Positions 1 through 6,911 of a DNA stretch of 12,734 bases are shown here, in pieces. The notes below the pieces were generated by a model, which saw nothing but the letters and a program-made list of their open reading frames with translations, was not told the DNA's origin and ran no database searches. The DNA lies in the NCBI GenBank assembly GCA_964383845.1, contig CAYLIF010000032.1, positions 1 to 12,734 on the forward strand, in the 5' to 3' direction. Each line of letters begins with the position of its first letter. Positions within the stretch are counted from its first letter, which is position 1. Made by a program: the position numbers and the translations under genes. Origin of the DNA: JAAZGD01 sp964383845. GTDB lineage: Bacteria > Bacillota > Clostridia > Peptostreptococcales > Anaerovoracaceae.

Positions 1-509
1 TATTCAGAATTTTATTGGGATTAGGTATTCTAGCTATGGGATTTATAATTCTTTCAAATCCCCAAATCAAAATATATACTGTAGCGACTTTATTGGGAAT
101 AGCTGTTGTATTACAAGGGGGCAGCTTGATTCTAGATTCATCATATAAAAGAAATAAAAACTTTTATTCTCTTACGGATTTATCCTTAGGAGGTGTTTTT
201 ATTGCATTTGGAATCATTATAATGATAGACACAAATATCGATTTTTTTCTCCTTGGTATTTTTGTTATTTTCATAGCTTCCGTTTCTTTTTTACGACAGT
301 TAATGGTTTGCTATGAGAAAAGAAACGCTAACCAAAAATATGGAATTTCTATTGCTTTCGGCATTGTTCATCTAATATTTGCTATATTGACTATTTATTC
401 TATTGCTAATGAAGGGACATTGCTTCATATTTTCATAGGTGCATATTTATTGAACTTGGGAATTTTAGTTATTACAGCCTTAGGCTATAAACGTAATGAT
501 TCGGAGTAA
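1..509 (+). CDS. DUF308/HdeD-like integral membrane protein, 5' end cut off by window
   Basis: The reading frame is open from the first complete codon at position 3 to a TAA at 507-509. The TTG at 15 is therefore not a trustworthy start, and the true start lies upstream of the window. The visible ~168 residues are almost wholly hydrophobic. They form about six predicted transmembrane helices separated by short basic or polar loops, such as SSYKRNKN and CYEKRNANQK. Six short helices in paired repeats, with glycine-rich starts like LGLGILAMGF and LGIAVVLQGG, resemble the DUF308/HdeD family. In enterobacteria that family is linked to acid resistance, but in Firmicutes its role is unknown. The protein probably lacks only 10-20 N-terminal residues. 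It ends 2 nt before rarA and its last codons carry the rarA Shine-Dalgarno, so the two are probably co-transcribed. The family call rests on topology and weak similarity; any function is unknown. Confidence 0.6.
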   Translation, partial: FRILLGLGILAMGFIILSNPQIKIYTVATLLGIAVVLQGGSLILDSSYKRNKNFYSLTDLSLGGVFIAFGIIIMIDTNIDFFLLGIFVIFIASVSFLRQLMVCYEKRNANQKYGISIAFGIVHLIFAILTIYSIANEGTLLHIFIGAYLLNLGILVITALGYKRNDSE

Positions 510-511
510 GA

Positions 512-1795
512 ATGATTCCATTATCTACAAGAATGAGACCAACTGAATTAGAAGAGGTTATTGGTCAAGAACACTTTTTATATAAAGGGTCTTTACTTTA
601 TAATTCCATTAAGAACAAAACATTTAACTCCGCAATTTTCTTTGGACCTTCAGGAACAGGAAAGACAACCCTTGCTCGAATTATTGCAGGTGAAATGGAT
701 GCGGATTTCTTTGAGTTAAATGCCTCCACAACAGGAATAAAAGAATTAAAAGAAATCCTGGAAAAAGCCAAGCATAAATATTTCGGTTTAATGAAAGAAA
801 CAACCTATCTTTATGTTGATGAGTTTCATCGATGGAACAAATTGCAACAAGATAGCCTTTTAAAAGCCCTTGAAGAAGGAGCCATACGATTTATAGGCTC
901 TACAACAGAAAACCCATACTTTGCTGTGAACAACGCTATTCTTAGCCGTGTTCGCAGTATTTTTGAGTTTAAACCCTTATCTACAGAAAAAGTTCTAACC
1001 ATTCTCCAAAATTCATTGAAAGACAAAGACAAAGGGCTAGGTGCTTTGAATATAAAATATGAAGAAAAGGCATTATATGCTCTGGCAGACATGAGTTCTG
1101 GAGATGCAAGAATTGCATTAGAGACATTGGATTTCCTGGCAGGTAATATGGGTGAGAGACAATTGATTACCCTAGACCTTGTAGGGGAAGCTATGCAGCG
1201 GCAAACAACTTTTTATGATAAGAACGAAGACAAGTACAACCTATTAAGTGCCCTACAAAAATCAATCCGTGGAAGCGATCCTGATGCTGCAATTCATTAT
1301 TTAGCTCGGCTTTTAGACGGAGGTGCGGACCTTCAAATGATAGGAAGAAGATTAATGGTCATAGCATCAGAAGACATAGGGATGGCTTATCCTACAGCTA
1401 TATCTATAGTTACAGCCTGTGTTCAAGCAGCCCTCATGGTAGGTCTACCAGAAGCACAAATCAACCTTGCTCAAGCTGTTATACTTCTTGCATCTTGCCC
1501 AAAATCCAACTCTGCATATAAGGCATTAAGAAATGCACAAACAGATTTACAAAAAAAGCGAATTGACCAGGTTCCAGCTCACTTATCAGATAGTCATTAT
1601 TCTGCTGCAAAAGACAGAGGACATGGAATAGGGTATTTGAATCCCCATGATTTTGGAGGCTATAAAAAGCAAAGCTATCTTCCTGATAATTTGGAAAAAG
1701 AAGGCATTATATATTATTATCCTACAGAAAATGGCTCTGAAGCTGCATTTAAAAAATTTTTGGAAGGGCTGAGTGAAAGATATGCCAAAGATTAA
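512..1795 (+). CDS. rarA: Replication-associated recombination protein A (RarA/MgsA), AAA+ ATPase
   Basis: RarA is a clamp-loader-related AAA+ ATPase that acts at stalled or gapped replication forks, interacting with SSB. This 427-residue protein has the usual length and starts with the family's PLxxRMRP segment, so the ATG at 512 is right; GGAG at 503-506 lies 5 nt upstream. The AAA+ core shows Walker A GPSGTGKTT (45-53), Walker B YVDEFH (101-106), sensor 1 STTENP (130-135), an arginine-finger region SRVRS (145-149) and sensor 2 SGDAR with R200. The C-terminal tetramerisation half is intact, with SEDIGMAYP near 286-294, PKSNSAY near 330-336 and the HLSDSHYSAAKDRGHG block near 357-372. Walker B reads DEFH where most members have DEIH, a conservative change. 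Its 3' end overlaps the fusion gene that follows. Identification is secure. Confidence 0.95.
   Translation: MIPLSTRMRPTELEEVIGQEHFLYKGSLLYNSIKNKTFNSAIFFGPSGTGKTTLARIIAGEMDADFFELNASTTGIKELKEILEKAKHKYFGLMKETTYLYVDEFHRWNKLQQDSLLKALEEGAIRFIGSTTENPYFAVNNAILSRVRSIFEFKPLSTEKVLTILQNSLKDKDKGLGALNIKYEEKALYALADMSSGDARIALETLDFLAGNMGERQLITLDLVGEAMQRQTTFYDKNEDKYNLLSALQKSIRGSDPDAAIHYLARLLDGGADLQMIGRRLMVIASEDIGMAYPTAISIVTACVQAALMVGLPEAQINLAQAVILLASCPKSNSAYKALRNAQTDLQKKRIDQVPAHLSDSHYSAAKDRGHGIGYLNPHDFGGYKKQSYLPDNLEKEGIIYYYPTENGSEAAFKKFLEGLSERYAKD
1762..1768 (+). promoter_or_regulatory. Ribosome binding site that favours the GTG start of ispH-S1
   Basis: The run GGAAGGG at 1762-1768 ends 4 nt before a GTG at 1773 and 13 nt before the in-frame ATG at 1782. 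Spacing favours GTG, giving an N-terminus MKDMPKIKK. The ATG would give MPKIKK, which is the more usual IspH beginning but has only a weak purine stretch in front of it. Both starts lie inside the 3' end of rarA, which implies translational coupling. The choice remains open. Confidence 0.45.
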
Positions 1796-3896
1796 AAAGA
1801 TTGTTCCATGTGGTTTTTGCTTTGGGGTAACTCGTGCAATGGAAATGGCAGATAAAATTATAGCGGAAGAACAGGGCAAACGGATATATTCTTATGGGCA
1901 ACTTATTCATAACAAAGGGGTTACTGATAAACTTAAGGAACAAGGTTTAAATATATTAGAGTCTTTGGAAGATGGATTAGAGGGGGATATATTAATAATT
2001 CGTTCCCATGGTGCAAGCAGGGAACTTTTTAATAATGCCCGAGCAAAAGGCTTAAAAGTTATTGATGCAACTTGCCCCTATGTAGTTAAGATTCAAAGGC
2101 TTGTTGAGAAAGCATCATCTCAAGGAAAGACAGTTGTGGTTGTTGGAGATAAAAATCATCCAGAGGTTGTGGGAATTGTGGGCTGGGCAAAAGCACCGGG
2201 TAATATTTTTGTTGTTCAAGCTGCTGAAGAATTAAGTGAAATTCCTGGCGATTCAATTGTAGTTGTGGCCCAAACAACAATAAATGAAGAACAGTTCCAT
2301 GAAGTTGGCGAAGCTTTAAAAAAATCTCATAAAGATGTCTCAATTGAAAATACAATTTGCACAGCTACAAGAGATCGTCAGGAAGCAACCAAGTCTTTGG
2401 CAAAAGAATGTGATGTTATGGTGGTAATCGGAGGGAAAAATAGCTCGAATTCAAAAAAGTTAGTTGATATTTCTCGCCGATATTGCCATAACACAATATT
2501 CGTTGAAAATAATAAAGATTTATCATTGAAAACAATTGATAAATGTAGTAAGATTGGTGTTGCGGCAGGCGCATCGACGCCTGTGTCAGATATTGAGGAG
2601 GTTATTGCCAAAATGAGTGAAGTTATCACAGAACGAAACGAAATGGAAGATTATCTTGAGGCCATTGAAAAATCCTTAAGATTACCGAGGCTTGGAGAAA
2701 TTGTAGAAGGAACTATTCATCAGGTAACCGATAAAGAGATTATCGTAAATCTAGGTTGCAAGAAAGATGGAGTGATTCCCAAAGAAGAGTTGGATCTCGA
2801 AGCAGACCAAATAATTACCGAAGTTTATAAGGAAGGAGATACGATTCAAGCCAAGGTTGTTAAAACCGATGATGGCGATGGAACAATAATGCTTTCCAAG
2901 AAAAAGCTTCAAGTTAATGCAAACTGGGAAGAAATCAGTCAAGCTCTTGAAGACAAATTAACCATTGATGTAAAAGTCGTTCGAGTTGTAAATGGTGGAG
3001 TAATTGCTAGCTACAAAGAAGTAGCAGGTTTTATTCCTTTGTCTCAACTGTCAGATCGATTTATTGAAAATGCAGAAGAATTCATGGGTCATGTACTCCC
3101 AATCAAAATTAGCCGTGTAGATAAATACAAAGGAAAAGCAGTATTTTCTCACAAGGCATATTTAGCTGAACAGCGTCAAAGCAAAATGGCTGAAGTGTGG
3201 GAAAAGCTGGATGTAGGCGATATAATTGAGGGAACTGTAATGCGGTTTACCGATTACGGTGCCTTTGTTGATATAGGCGGAATTGATGGATTGCTCCATA
3301 TTTCCGAAATCAGTTGGGGAAAACTGAAACACCCACAAGAAGTTCTTTCTATTGGAGAGAAAATCAATGTAAAGGTGTTATCAATGAATTCAGAACGAGG
3401 AAAAATTTCCTTGGGTCTGAAACAAACTCAACCTGAACCCTGGTCTATCATCGATGATAAATATCAAGTTGGTCAAATCTTAACTGGAAGAGTAGTTCAA
3501 ATAAAAGAGTATGGTGCTTTTGTGGAATTAGAACCAGGATTGGATGGGCTAGTGCATATCTCTGAAGTTGCTCACAAAAGAGTTACGGATTTGAATGACG
3601 AAATATCAATCGGTGAAGAAGTTTCAACTAAGATTCTTGAAATCGACAAAGAGAAAAAGAGAATCAGTCTTAGTATCAAGGAAACCTTAGAGCCTCCTAT
3701 TTACGAAGAAGAGGAAGAGACTCCTGAAACAACTGATGAAGTTGAAGTTGCTGAAACAACTGAAACAGCTGCAGAAGAATCAGCAGTTGTAGAAGAAGCT
3801 GTAGAAACAGAAGAAGAGGCTGTAGAGGAAACTGTCGAAACAGAAGAAGCGACTGTAGAAGAAACAACTGAGTCTGATGCAGATGAAGAAAAATAA
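1773..3896 (+). CDS. ispH-rpsA: Fusion of 4-hydroxy-3-methylbut-2-enyl diphosphate reductase (IspH/LytB) with four S1 RNA-binding domains
   Basis: Residues 1 to ~285 form IspH, the [4Fe-4S] enzyme that makes IPP and DMAPP in the last step of the MEP pathway. Cluster cysteines are C16 (GFCFGV), C101 (DATCP) and C196 (ICTAT). Active-site residues are H46, H79 (SHG), H129 and E131 (HPEVVG), T168, the SSNS loop at 224-227 and S268 (GAST). After a short helical linker (~286-304) come four S1/OB domains at about 305-378, 395-462, 481-550 and 566-637. The third and fourth are the most canonical (YGAFVD, GLLHIS; YGAFVE, GLVHIS). Residues ~643-707 form a Glu/Val/Thr acidic tail. Such fusions are known in Clostridia, where the C-terminal part is annotated as 30S protein S1; E. 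coli S1 has six domains. The upstream gene rarA overlaps it by 23 nt, and a strong terminator follows. Domain identity is certain; whether the S1 part serves as true ribosomal S1 is inferred. Confidence 0.95.
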   Translation: MKDMPKIKKIVPCGFCFGVTRAMEMADKIIAEEQGKRIYSYGQLIHNKGVTDKLKEQGLNILESLEDGLEGDILIIRSHGASRELFNNARAKGLKVIDATCPYVVKIQRLVEKASSQGKTVVVVGDKNHPEVVGIVGWAKAPGNIFVVQAAEELSEIPGDSIVVVAQTTINEEQFHEVGEALKKSHKDVSIENTICTATRDRQEATKSLAKECDVMVVIGGKNSSNSKKLVDISRRYCHNTIFVENNKDLSLKTIDKCSKIGVAAGASTPVSDIEEVIAKMSEVITERNEMEDYLEAIEKSLRLPRLGEIVEGTIHQVTDKEIIVNLGCKKDGVIPKEELDLEADQIITEVYKEGDTIQAKVVKTDDGDGTIMLSKKKLQVNANWEEISQALEDKLTIDVKVVRVVNGGVIASYKEVAGFIPLSQLSDRFIENAEEFMGHVLPIKISRVDKYKGKAVFSHKAYLAEQRQSKMAEVWEKLDVGDIIEGTVMRFTDYGAFVDIGGIDGLLHISEISWGKLKHPQEVLSIGEKINVKVLSMNSERGKISLGLKQTQPEPWSIIDDKYQVGQILTGRVVQIKEYGAFVELEPGLDGLVHISEVAHKRVTDLNDEISIGEEVSTKILEIDKEKKRISLSIKETLEPPIYEEEEETPETTDEVEVAETTETAAEESAVVEEAVETEEEAVEETVETEEATVEETTESDADEEK
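3798..3863 (+). repeat. Imperfect tandem repeat, two 33-bp (11-residue) units, in the acidic tail of IspH-S1
   Basis: Two adjacent units, 3798-3830 and 3831-3863, encode AVETEEEAVEE and TVETEEATVEE. They share most codons, including the core GAAACAGAAGAAG. Looser E/V/T repeats extend on both sides from about 3710 to 3890. This suggests expansion of a low-complexity acidic tail by slippage or unequal exchange, and the tail is probably disordered and variable in length between strains. Confidence 0.7.
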
Positions 3897-3913
3897 ACTT
3901 TAAGATAAGAATT

Positions 3914-3948
3914 AAAAAAGAAACGGCTAACTTAGCTGTTTCTTTTTT
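3914..3948. terminator. Bidirectional intrinsic terminator between ispH-S1 and recN
   Basis: The left arm at 3914-3930 and right arm at 3932-3948 are 17-nt inverted repeats around one central C, with a single G-T wobble (3925 with 3937). The folded RNA would have a GC-containing core (ACGGCTA/TAGCTGT) and a 3-5 nt loop. Six As begin the structure and six Ts end it, so it carries a terminal U run when transcribed in either direction. It lies 17 nt after the ispH-S1 stop and ~90 nt beyond the recN stop on the other strand, so it can serve both convergent transcripts. Confidence 0.85.
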
Positions 3949-4038
3949 ATAGGCTACATAATACTATTATTGTATACCTCTTTAAAAATATGTCATTTAA
4001 AGGGTAATTATTAATTTTAATGTCTGATTTTGAACTTA

Positions 4039-5658
4039 TTAAGATGACGCTGAAATAAGCTCTTTAGCGCTTTCAAGAGTAGTATTTGTTATGGTTTCTC
4101 CTCCCAACAATCTGGCGATTTCTCTGATTTTTTCACTTTGATTCAACGGAATAACAGTAGTAAAAGTATGGGTGTCGGATTCTTGCTTTTCAATACGAAA
4201 GTTATTTTTTCCACAGGCTGCAATTTGGGGTAAATGTGTTATACAAATTATTTGATGGTTTTTAGCTATCTGCTTTAATTTTTTGCCCACCACAGAAGCT
4301 GCAATTCCTGATATCCCTGAATCAATTTCATCAAATATCATAGCTGAAACATCATCATAATCAGCAATTACCTTTTTAAATGCAAGCATAATTCGAGACA
4401 TCTCGCCACCAGAAGCTATTTTTGAAAGAGGTTTCAACGGTTCACCTTTGTTAGTGCTTATAAGAAATTCAACTTTATCACTACCATTATCAGTAAATCC
4501 AGCAAGATTTTGTATGGATATTGAAAACGTGGAATTTAAAAACCCTAGTTCTCTTAATTCTTCATGTATTCCAGTCTCAAGTTGTCTGGCAGATGTTTTT
4601 CTTAAAGCAGAGAGATTTGTACACTTTTCTGACAAAACCACTGAAATATCATCAAATTCCTTTTCTAATCGTTCTTCCATATCTTCAAAGTTTTCATATG
4701 TATCAAGTTGCTGAGTAAGTGAATCAGCAAATAAAAGAATTTCTTTTATGGTTCCTCCATATTTTCTCTTTAATGTGTCTATTAAGTCCAGTCTAGAAAG
4801 AATCTCATTTAGTTCATCTTGAGAAAAATTCACTTGTTCTTTTATGTTTAGAAGTTCTTTGGATGCATCCTCAAGTCTGTAATAAGCATCTTTATATTCT
4901 GCTTCTAGCTTTTCAATTTCAGGAGAAAATCCTGATACCTCTTTTAGGGCTGCAAGAGATTTGTAAATATTGTCTAGAGCCGAAGGGGTCTCCCCATTGG
5001 AACAAGAGTATGCTTCATCCAGTTTTTGAAATATTTTCTCGCCATTTTGCAATATAATCCTTCTTGAATTCAATTCGTCATCTTCGCCTAAATAAAGCTG
5101 GGCTAGTTGTATTTCATTTAGCTGATATTGCATAAAATCTCTAGATCGCTCAATTTCTTCAGTATTGTCTTTAAGTTTTTTTAGTTTGTTTTTTAATCCG
5201 ATATACTTTCCATATAACTGAGAAATCTCTTCTTTTTTAGGAAGGATGTCTTCCGCATTATAAGAATCAACCAAAAGTATATGATTGTCCACATTTAAAA
5301 GAGATTGATGATCATATTGACCATGTATATCTGCTATTTTCTTGCTTAGATTTGAAAGCTCGGTTAAGGGGACGATGGTATTGTTAATTCGACAGATATT
5401 TTTCCCGTTGGCATTAACTTCACGGGTAATAATCACCTCTTCTCCGTCTACATCAGCAATCATTTGTATTATGGCTTTCTCTGTTCCTGAACGTACATAG
5501 GTGGAGTCAGCTCTACTTCCTAAAGCAAGGCTTATAGCTTCTACCATAATGGATTTTCCTGCTCCAGTTTCACCAGTTATAACAGTTAGACCCTCTTTAA
5601 AATCCATTTCAACTTCTTCTATAATTGCAAAATCTTTTATCCTTATATGTGTTATCAT
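4039..5658 (-). CDS. recN: DNA repair protein RecN (SMC-like ATPase)
   Basis: RecN is an SMC-like ATPase recruited early to double-strand breaks, where it holds DNA ends together before RecA loading. The 539-residue protein is slightly shorter than many RecN proteins but complete. The N-terminal ATPase lobe has Walker A GETGAGKS (29-36). A long charged middle region, roughly 150-360, forms the coiled-coil arms and their hinge-like tip. The C-terminal lobe has the ABC signature SGGEMS (416-421), Walker B MIFDE with D443 and E444, and the switch histidine H475 (THLPQ). The start has AGGGAGG at 5664-5670 on the minus strand, 5 nt before the ATG. It stands alone and points away from ruvCAB. The shared upstream region contains a LexA-like operator, which fits RecN as a classical SOS protein. 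It converges on ispH-S1. Confidence 0.96.
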   Translation of the reverse strand: MITHIRIKDFAIIEEVEMDFKEGLTVITGETGAGKSIMVEAISLALGSRADSTYVRSGTEKAIIQMIADVDGEEVIITREVNANGKNICRINNTIVPLTELSNLSKKIADIHGQYDHQSLLNVDNHILLVDSYNAEDILPKKEEISQLYGKYIGLKNKLKKLKDNTEEIERSRDFMQYQLNEIQLAQLYLGEDDELNSRRIILQNGEKIFQKLDEAYSCSNGETPSALDNIYKSLAALKEVSGFSPEIEKLEAEYKDAYYRLEDASKELLNIKEQVNFSQDELNEILSRLDLIDTLKRKYGGTIKEILLFADSLTQQLDTYENFEDMEERLEKEFDDISVVLSEKCTNLSALRKTSARQLETGIHEELRELGFLNSTFSISIQNLAGFTDNGSDKVEFLISTNKGEPLKPLSKIASGGEMSRIMLAFKKVIADYDDVSAMIFDEIDSGISGIAASVVGKKLKQIAKNHQIICITHLPQIAACGKNNFRIEKQESDTHTFTTVIPLNQSEKIREIARLLGGETITNTTLESAKELISASS

Positions 5659-5663
5659 CGAAG

Positions 5664-5670
5664 CCTCCCT
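5664..5670 (-). promoter_or_regulatory. Strong ribosome binding site of recN
   Basis: On the minus strand the sequence AGGGAGG precedes the recN ATG by 5 nt (CTTCG). It is the best Shine-Dalgarno match among the starts I examined in this window, and it fixes the recN start at 5658. Confidence 0.8.
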
Positions 5671-5705
5671 ATGTCCTTATTGCCCCATTCCAGGGGTGCT
5701 TTTAG

Positions 5706-5734
5706 TAGACAAACATATGTTTGTATAGTATAAT
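5706..5734 (+). promoter_or_regulatory. Sigma-A-type promoter of the ruvCAB operon
   Basis: TAGACA at 5706-5711 (5 of 6 to the -35 consensus) and a perfect TATAAT at 5729-5734 are separated by 17 nt. The predicted transcript starts near 5741-5743, giving a leader of about 57 nt before ruvC. The 16-bp LexA-like palindrome lies almost wholly between the two hexamers, where a bound repressor would block RNA polymerase. The promoter is a sequence match only. Confidence 0.75.
5709..5724. promoter_or_regulatory. LexA (SOS) operator, perfect 16-bp palindrome
   Basis: ACAAACATATGTTTGT is a perfect inverted repeat. Its inner 14 bases (5710-5723) match the B. subtilis LexA/DinR consensus CGAACRNRYGTTYG, as I recall it, at 13 of 14 positions, with A for G at the second base. 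The right half-site GTTT also matches the clostridial form GAACNNNNGTTT. It lies between two DNA-repair transcription units, inside the plus-strand promoter and just past the predicted minus-strand start site. LexA repression of both recN and ruvCAB is the natural reading. Confidence 0.8.
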
Positions 5735-5761
5735 AATATCTCAAAGAAGAAGCATTTGCAA
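5733..5761 (-). promoter_or_regulatory. Candidate recN promoter overlapping the ruvCAB promoter
   Basis: Read on the minus strand, TTGCAA (5761-5756, 4 of 6 to the -35 consensus) and TATTAT (5738-5733, 5 of 6 to the -10 consensus) are 17 nt apart. The predicted start is near 5726, so the LexA-like palindrome would cover roughly +2 to +17. Its -10 box shares two bases with the ruvCAB -10 box, so the two polymerases would compete for the same DNA. It is weaker than the plus-strand match, and AT-rich DNA gives chance hits. Confidence 0.5.
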
Positions 5762-5789
5762 CAGCTTTTAATCAAATTTGGAAAAATAT

Positions 5790-5795
5790 GGAGTG
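5790..5795 (+). promoter_or_regulatory. Ribosome binding site that decides the ruvC start
   Basis: GGAGTG at 5790-5795 (core GGAG, 5 nt from the ATG at 5799) supports translation from MKILGIDPGY. An upstream in-frame TTG at 5778 would add seven residues (MEKYGVT), but the Shine-Dalgarno would then lie inside the gene, and RuvC proteins normally begin 4-6 residues before the catalytic DPG motif. Confidence 0.75.
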
Positions 5796-5798
5796 ACC

Positions 5799-6269
5799 AT
5801 GAAAATACTGGGAATTGATCCTGGATACGCAACATTAGGATGGGGAATTATAGAGCAAAGGGCAAACTTTTTTAGCTCGATTGCTTTTGGCGCTATTCTA
5901 ACAAAAGCCGGCCAACCTATGGAAAAAAGATTGCAAATAATTTATAATAATCTTTGTGATATTATTGATGAGCATCAACCAGACTCCATGAGTGTAGAAG
6001 AATTATTTTTTAATACCAATTCAAAAACTGCCATTCTTGTAAGCCAAGCACGAGGTGTTATTATACTAGCTGCAGCAGAAAAGAATATTCCTTTATATGA
6101 ATATACACCATTACAGATAAAACAGGCTTTAGTTGGATATGGAAGAGCCGATAAGAACCAAGTACAGCAAATGGTTAAAAGAATACTATCTTTAGAAACC
6201 ATTCCAAAACCTGATGATACAGCAGATGCCTTAGCTGCTGCTGTATGTCATTGTAATAGCTGGAGGTAA
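5799..6269 (+). CDS. ruvC: Holliday junction resolvase RuvC (crossover junction endodeoxyribonuclease)
   Basis: RuvC is a dimeric, Mg2+-dependent nuclease that makes paired nicks in Holliday junctions held by RuvAB. From the ATG at 5799 the protein has 156 residues, slightly shorter than the 173 of E. coli. The four acidic active-site residues of the RNase-H fold are visible as D7 (GIDPG), E67 (SVEELFF) and D140 and D143 (KPDDTADALA). The aromatic pair following E67 (LFFNT) corresponds to the junction-wedging loop. The QARG segment near 83-86 and the basic segment YGRADKNQVQQMV (114-126) are typical. It is the first gene of the operon. Its final codons contain the GGAGG of ruvA, and only 6 nt separate the two genes. 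The SOS-type promoter and operator lie directly upstream. Confidence 0.96.
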   Translation: MKILGIDPGYATLGWGIIEQRANFFSSIAFGAILTKAGQPMEKRLQIIYNNLCDIIDEHQPDSMSVEELFFNTNSKTAILVSQARGVIILAAAEKNIPLYEYTPLQIKQALVGYGRADKNQVQQMVKRILSLETIPKPDDTADALAAAVCHCNSWR

Positions 6270-6275
6270 AGATAA

Positions 6276-6884
6276 ATGATTAGCTACATAAAGGGGTCCC
6301 TAGGTGGAAGATTTGATGGAGGCGTAATAATTGAAGCAAATGGCTTAGGCTATACTGTTTTTGTTCCTGGTAATTCTTCTGTACATTTAGCGGAAGACGG
6401 ACAAATCATAAAGGTTTTTACTAAAATGATATTACGTGAAGATGATGTAAGCCTCTATGGATTTTCTCACAGAGACGACTTAAAACTCTTTGAACAATTG
6501 ATTACTGTTAATGGAGTAGGTGCAAAAGCAGCTTTATCAATTTTATCAGTGCTTCCATCAGATGAGATAAAAAAAGCCATTGTTTTTCAAGACACCGCCT
6601 TGCTTACAAAAGCACCTGGAGTTGGCAAAAAAACTGCAGATAGAATTGTACTGGAGTTAAAAGATAAACTTGGTGCTTTAGAAGATTTATCTAATGCTAG
6701 TAGGGGTGAACCAACTCTTGTTACTGACAGTAGTGGCTTTACAGATCAAAGAACAGAAGCATTTAATGCTCTATGTTCTTTGGGTTATTCAAAATCTGAA
6801 TCAATTCAAGCATTATCTAATATAACGGAAGAAGGCTTGTCCAGCCAGGATTATATTAAAAAAGCGCTTAATCGATTATTTTAA
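6276..6884 (+). CDS. ruvA: Holliday junction DNA helicase subunit RuvA
   Basis: RuvA binds the four-way junction as a tetramer or octamer and loads the RuvB motors. The 202-residue length is standard. An N-terminal OB-fold domain occupies about 1-62 (MISYIKG, then GYTVFVP). Two helix-hairpin-helix DNA-binding motifs follow, VNGVGAK near 78-84 and APGVGKKTA near 113-121, the latter leading into ADRIVLELKDKL. A variable linker spans ~135-156. The C-terminal three-helix RuvB-binding domain spans ~158-202 (EAFNALCSLGYS through KKALNRLF). GGAGG at 6262-6266 lies 9 nt before the ATG and overlaps the ruvC stop. The gap to ruvB is 27 nt. All family landmarks are present and nothing is unusual. Confidence 0.96.
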   Translation: MISYIKGSLGGRFDGGVIIEANGLGYTVFVPGNSSVHLAEDGQIIKVFTKMILREDDVSLYGFSHRDDLKLFEQLITVNGVGAKAALSILSVLPSDEIKKAIVFQDTALLTKAPGVGKKTADRIVLELKDKLGALEDLSNASRGEPTLVTDSSGFTDQRTEAFNALCSLGYSKSESIQALSNITEEGLSSQDYIKKALNRLF

Positions 6885-6911
6885 TATATAGAGAGGGGAC
6901 TAAATCTTAAT

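Noticed and set aside
15..17. TTG as start of the first membrane protein
   Set aside because: The frame stays open upstream to the window edge and the hydrophobic first helix is already under way, so the gene is truncated and this codon is internal.
1691..1720. TTGGAA-18-TATTAT promoter inside rarA, upstream of ispH-S1
   Set aside because: Only 4 of 6 and 5 of 6 matches in AT-rich coding DNA, where such pairs are common by chance. Not strong enough to list as a feature.
4448..5057. Plus-strand open frames opposite recN
   Set aside because: They lie antisense to well-conserved RecN coding sequence, with no ribosome sites or recognisable protein features.
5683..5696. CCCC/GGGG hairpin in the recN leader
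   Set aside because: Only four pairs with a six-base loop and no following T run on either strand. Too small to call a riboswitch, attenuator or terminator.
5778..5780. TTG as start of ruvC
   Set aside because: It has no good ribosome site, and the GGAG at 5790-5793 serves the ATG at 5799, which gives the conserved N-terminus.
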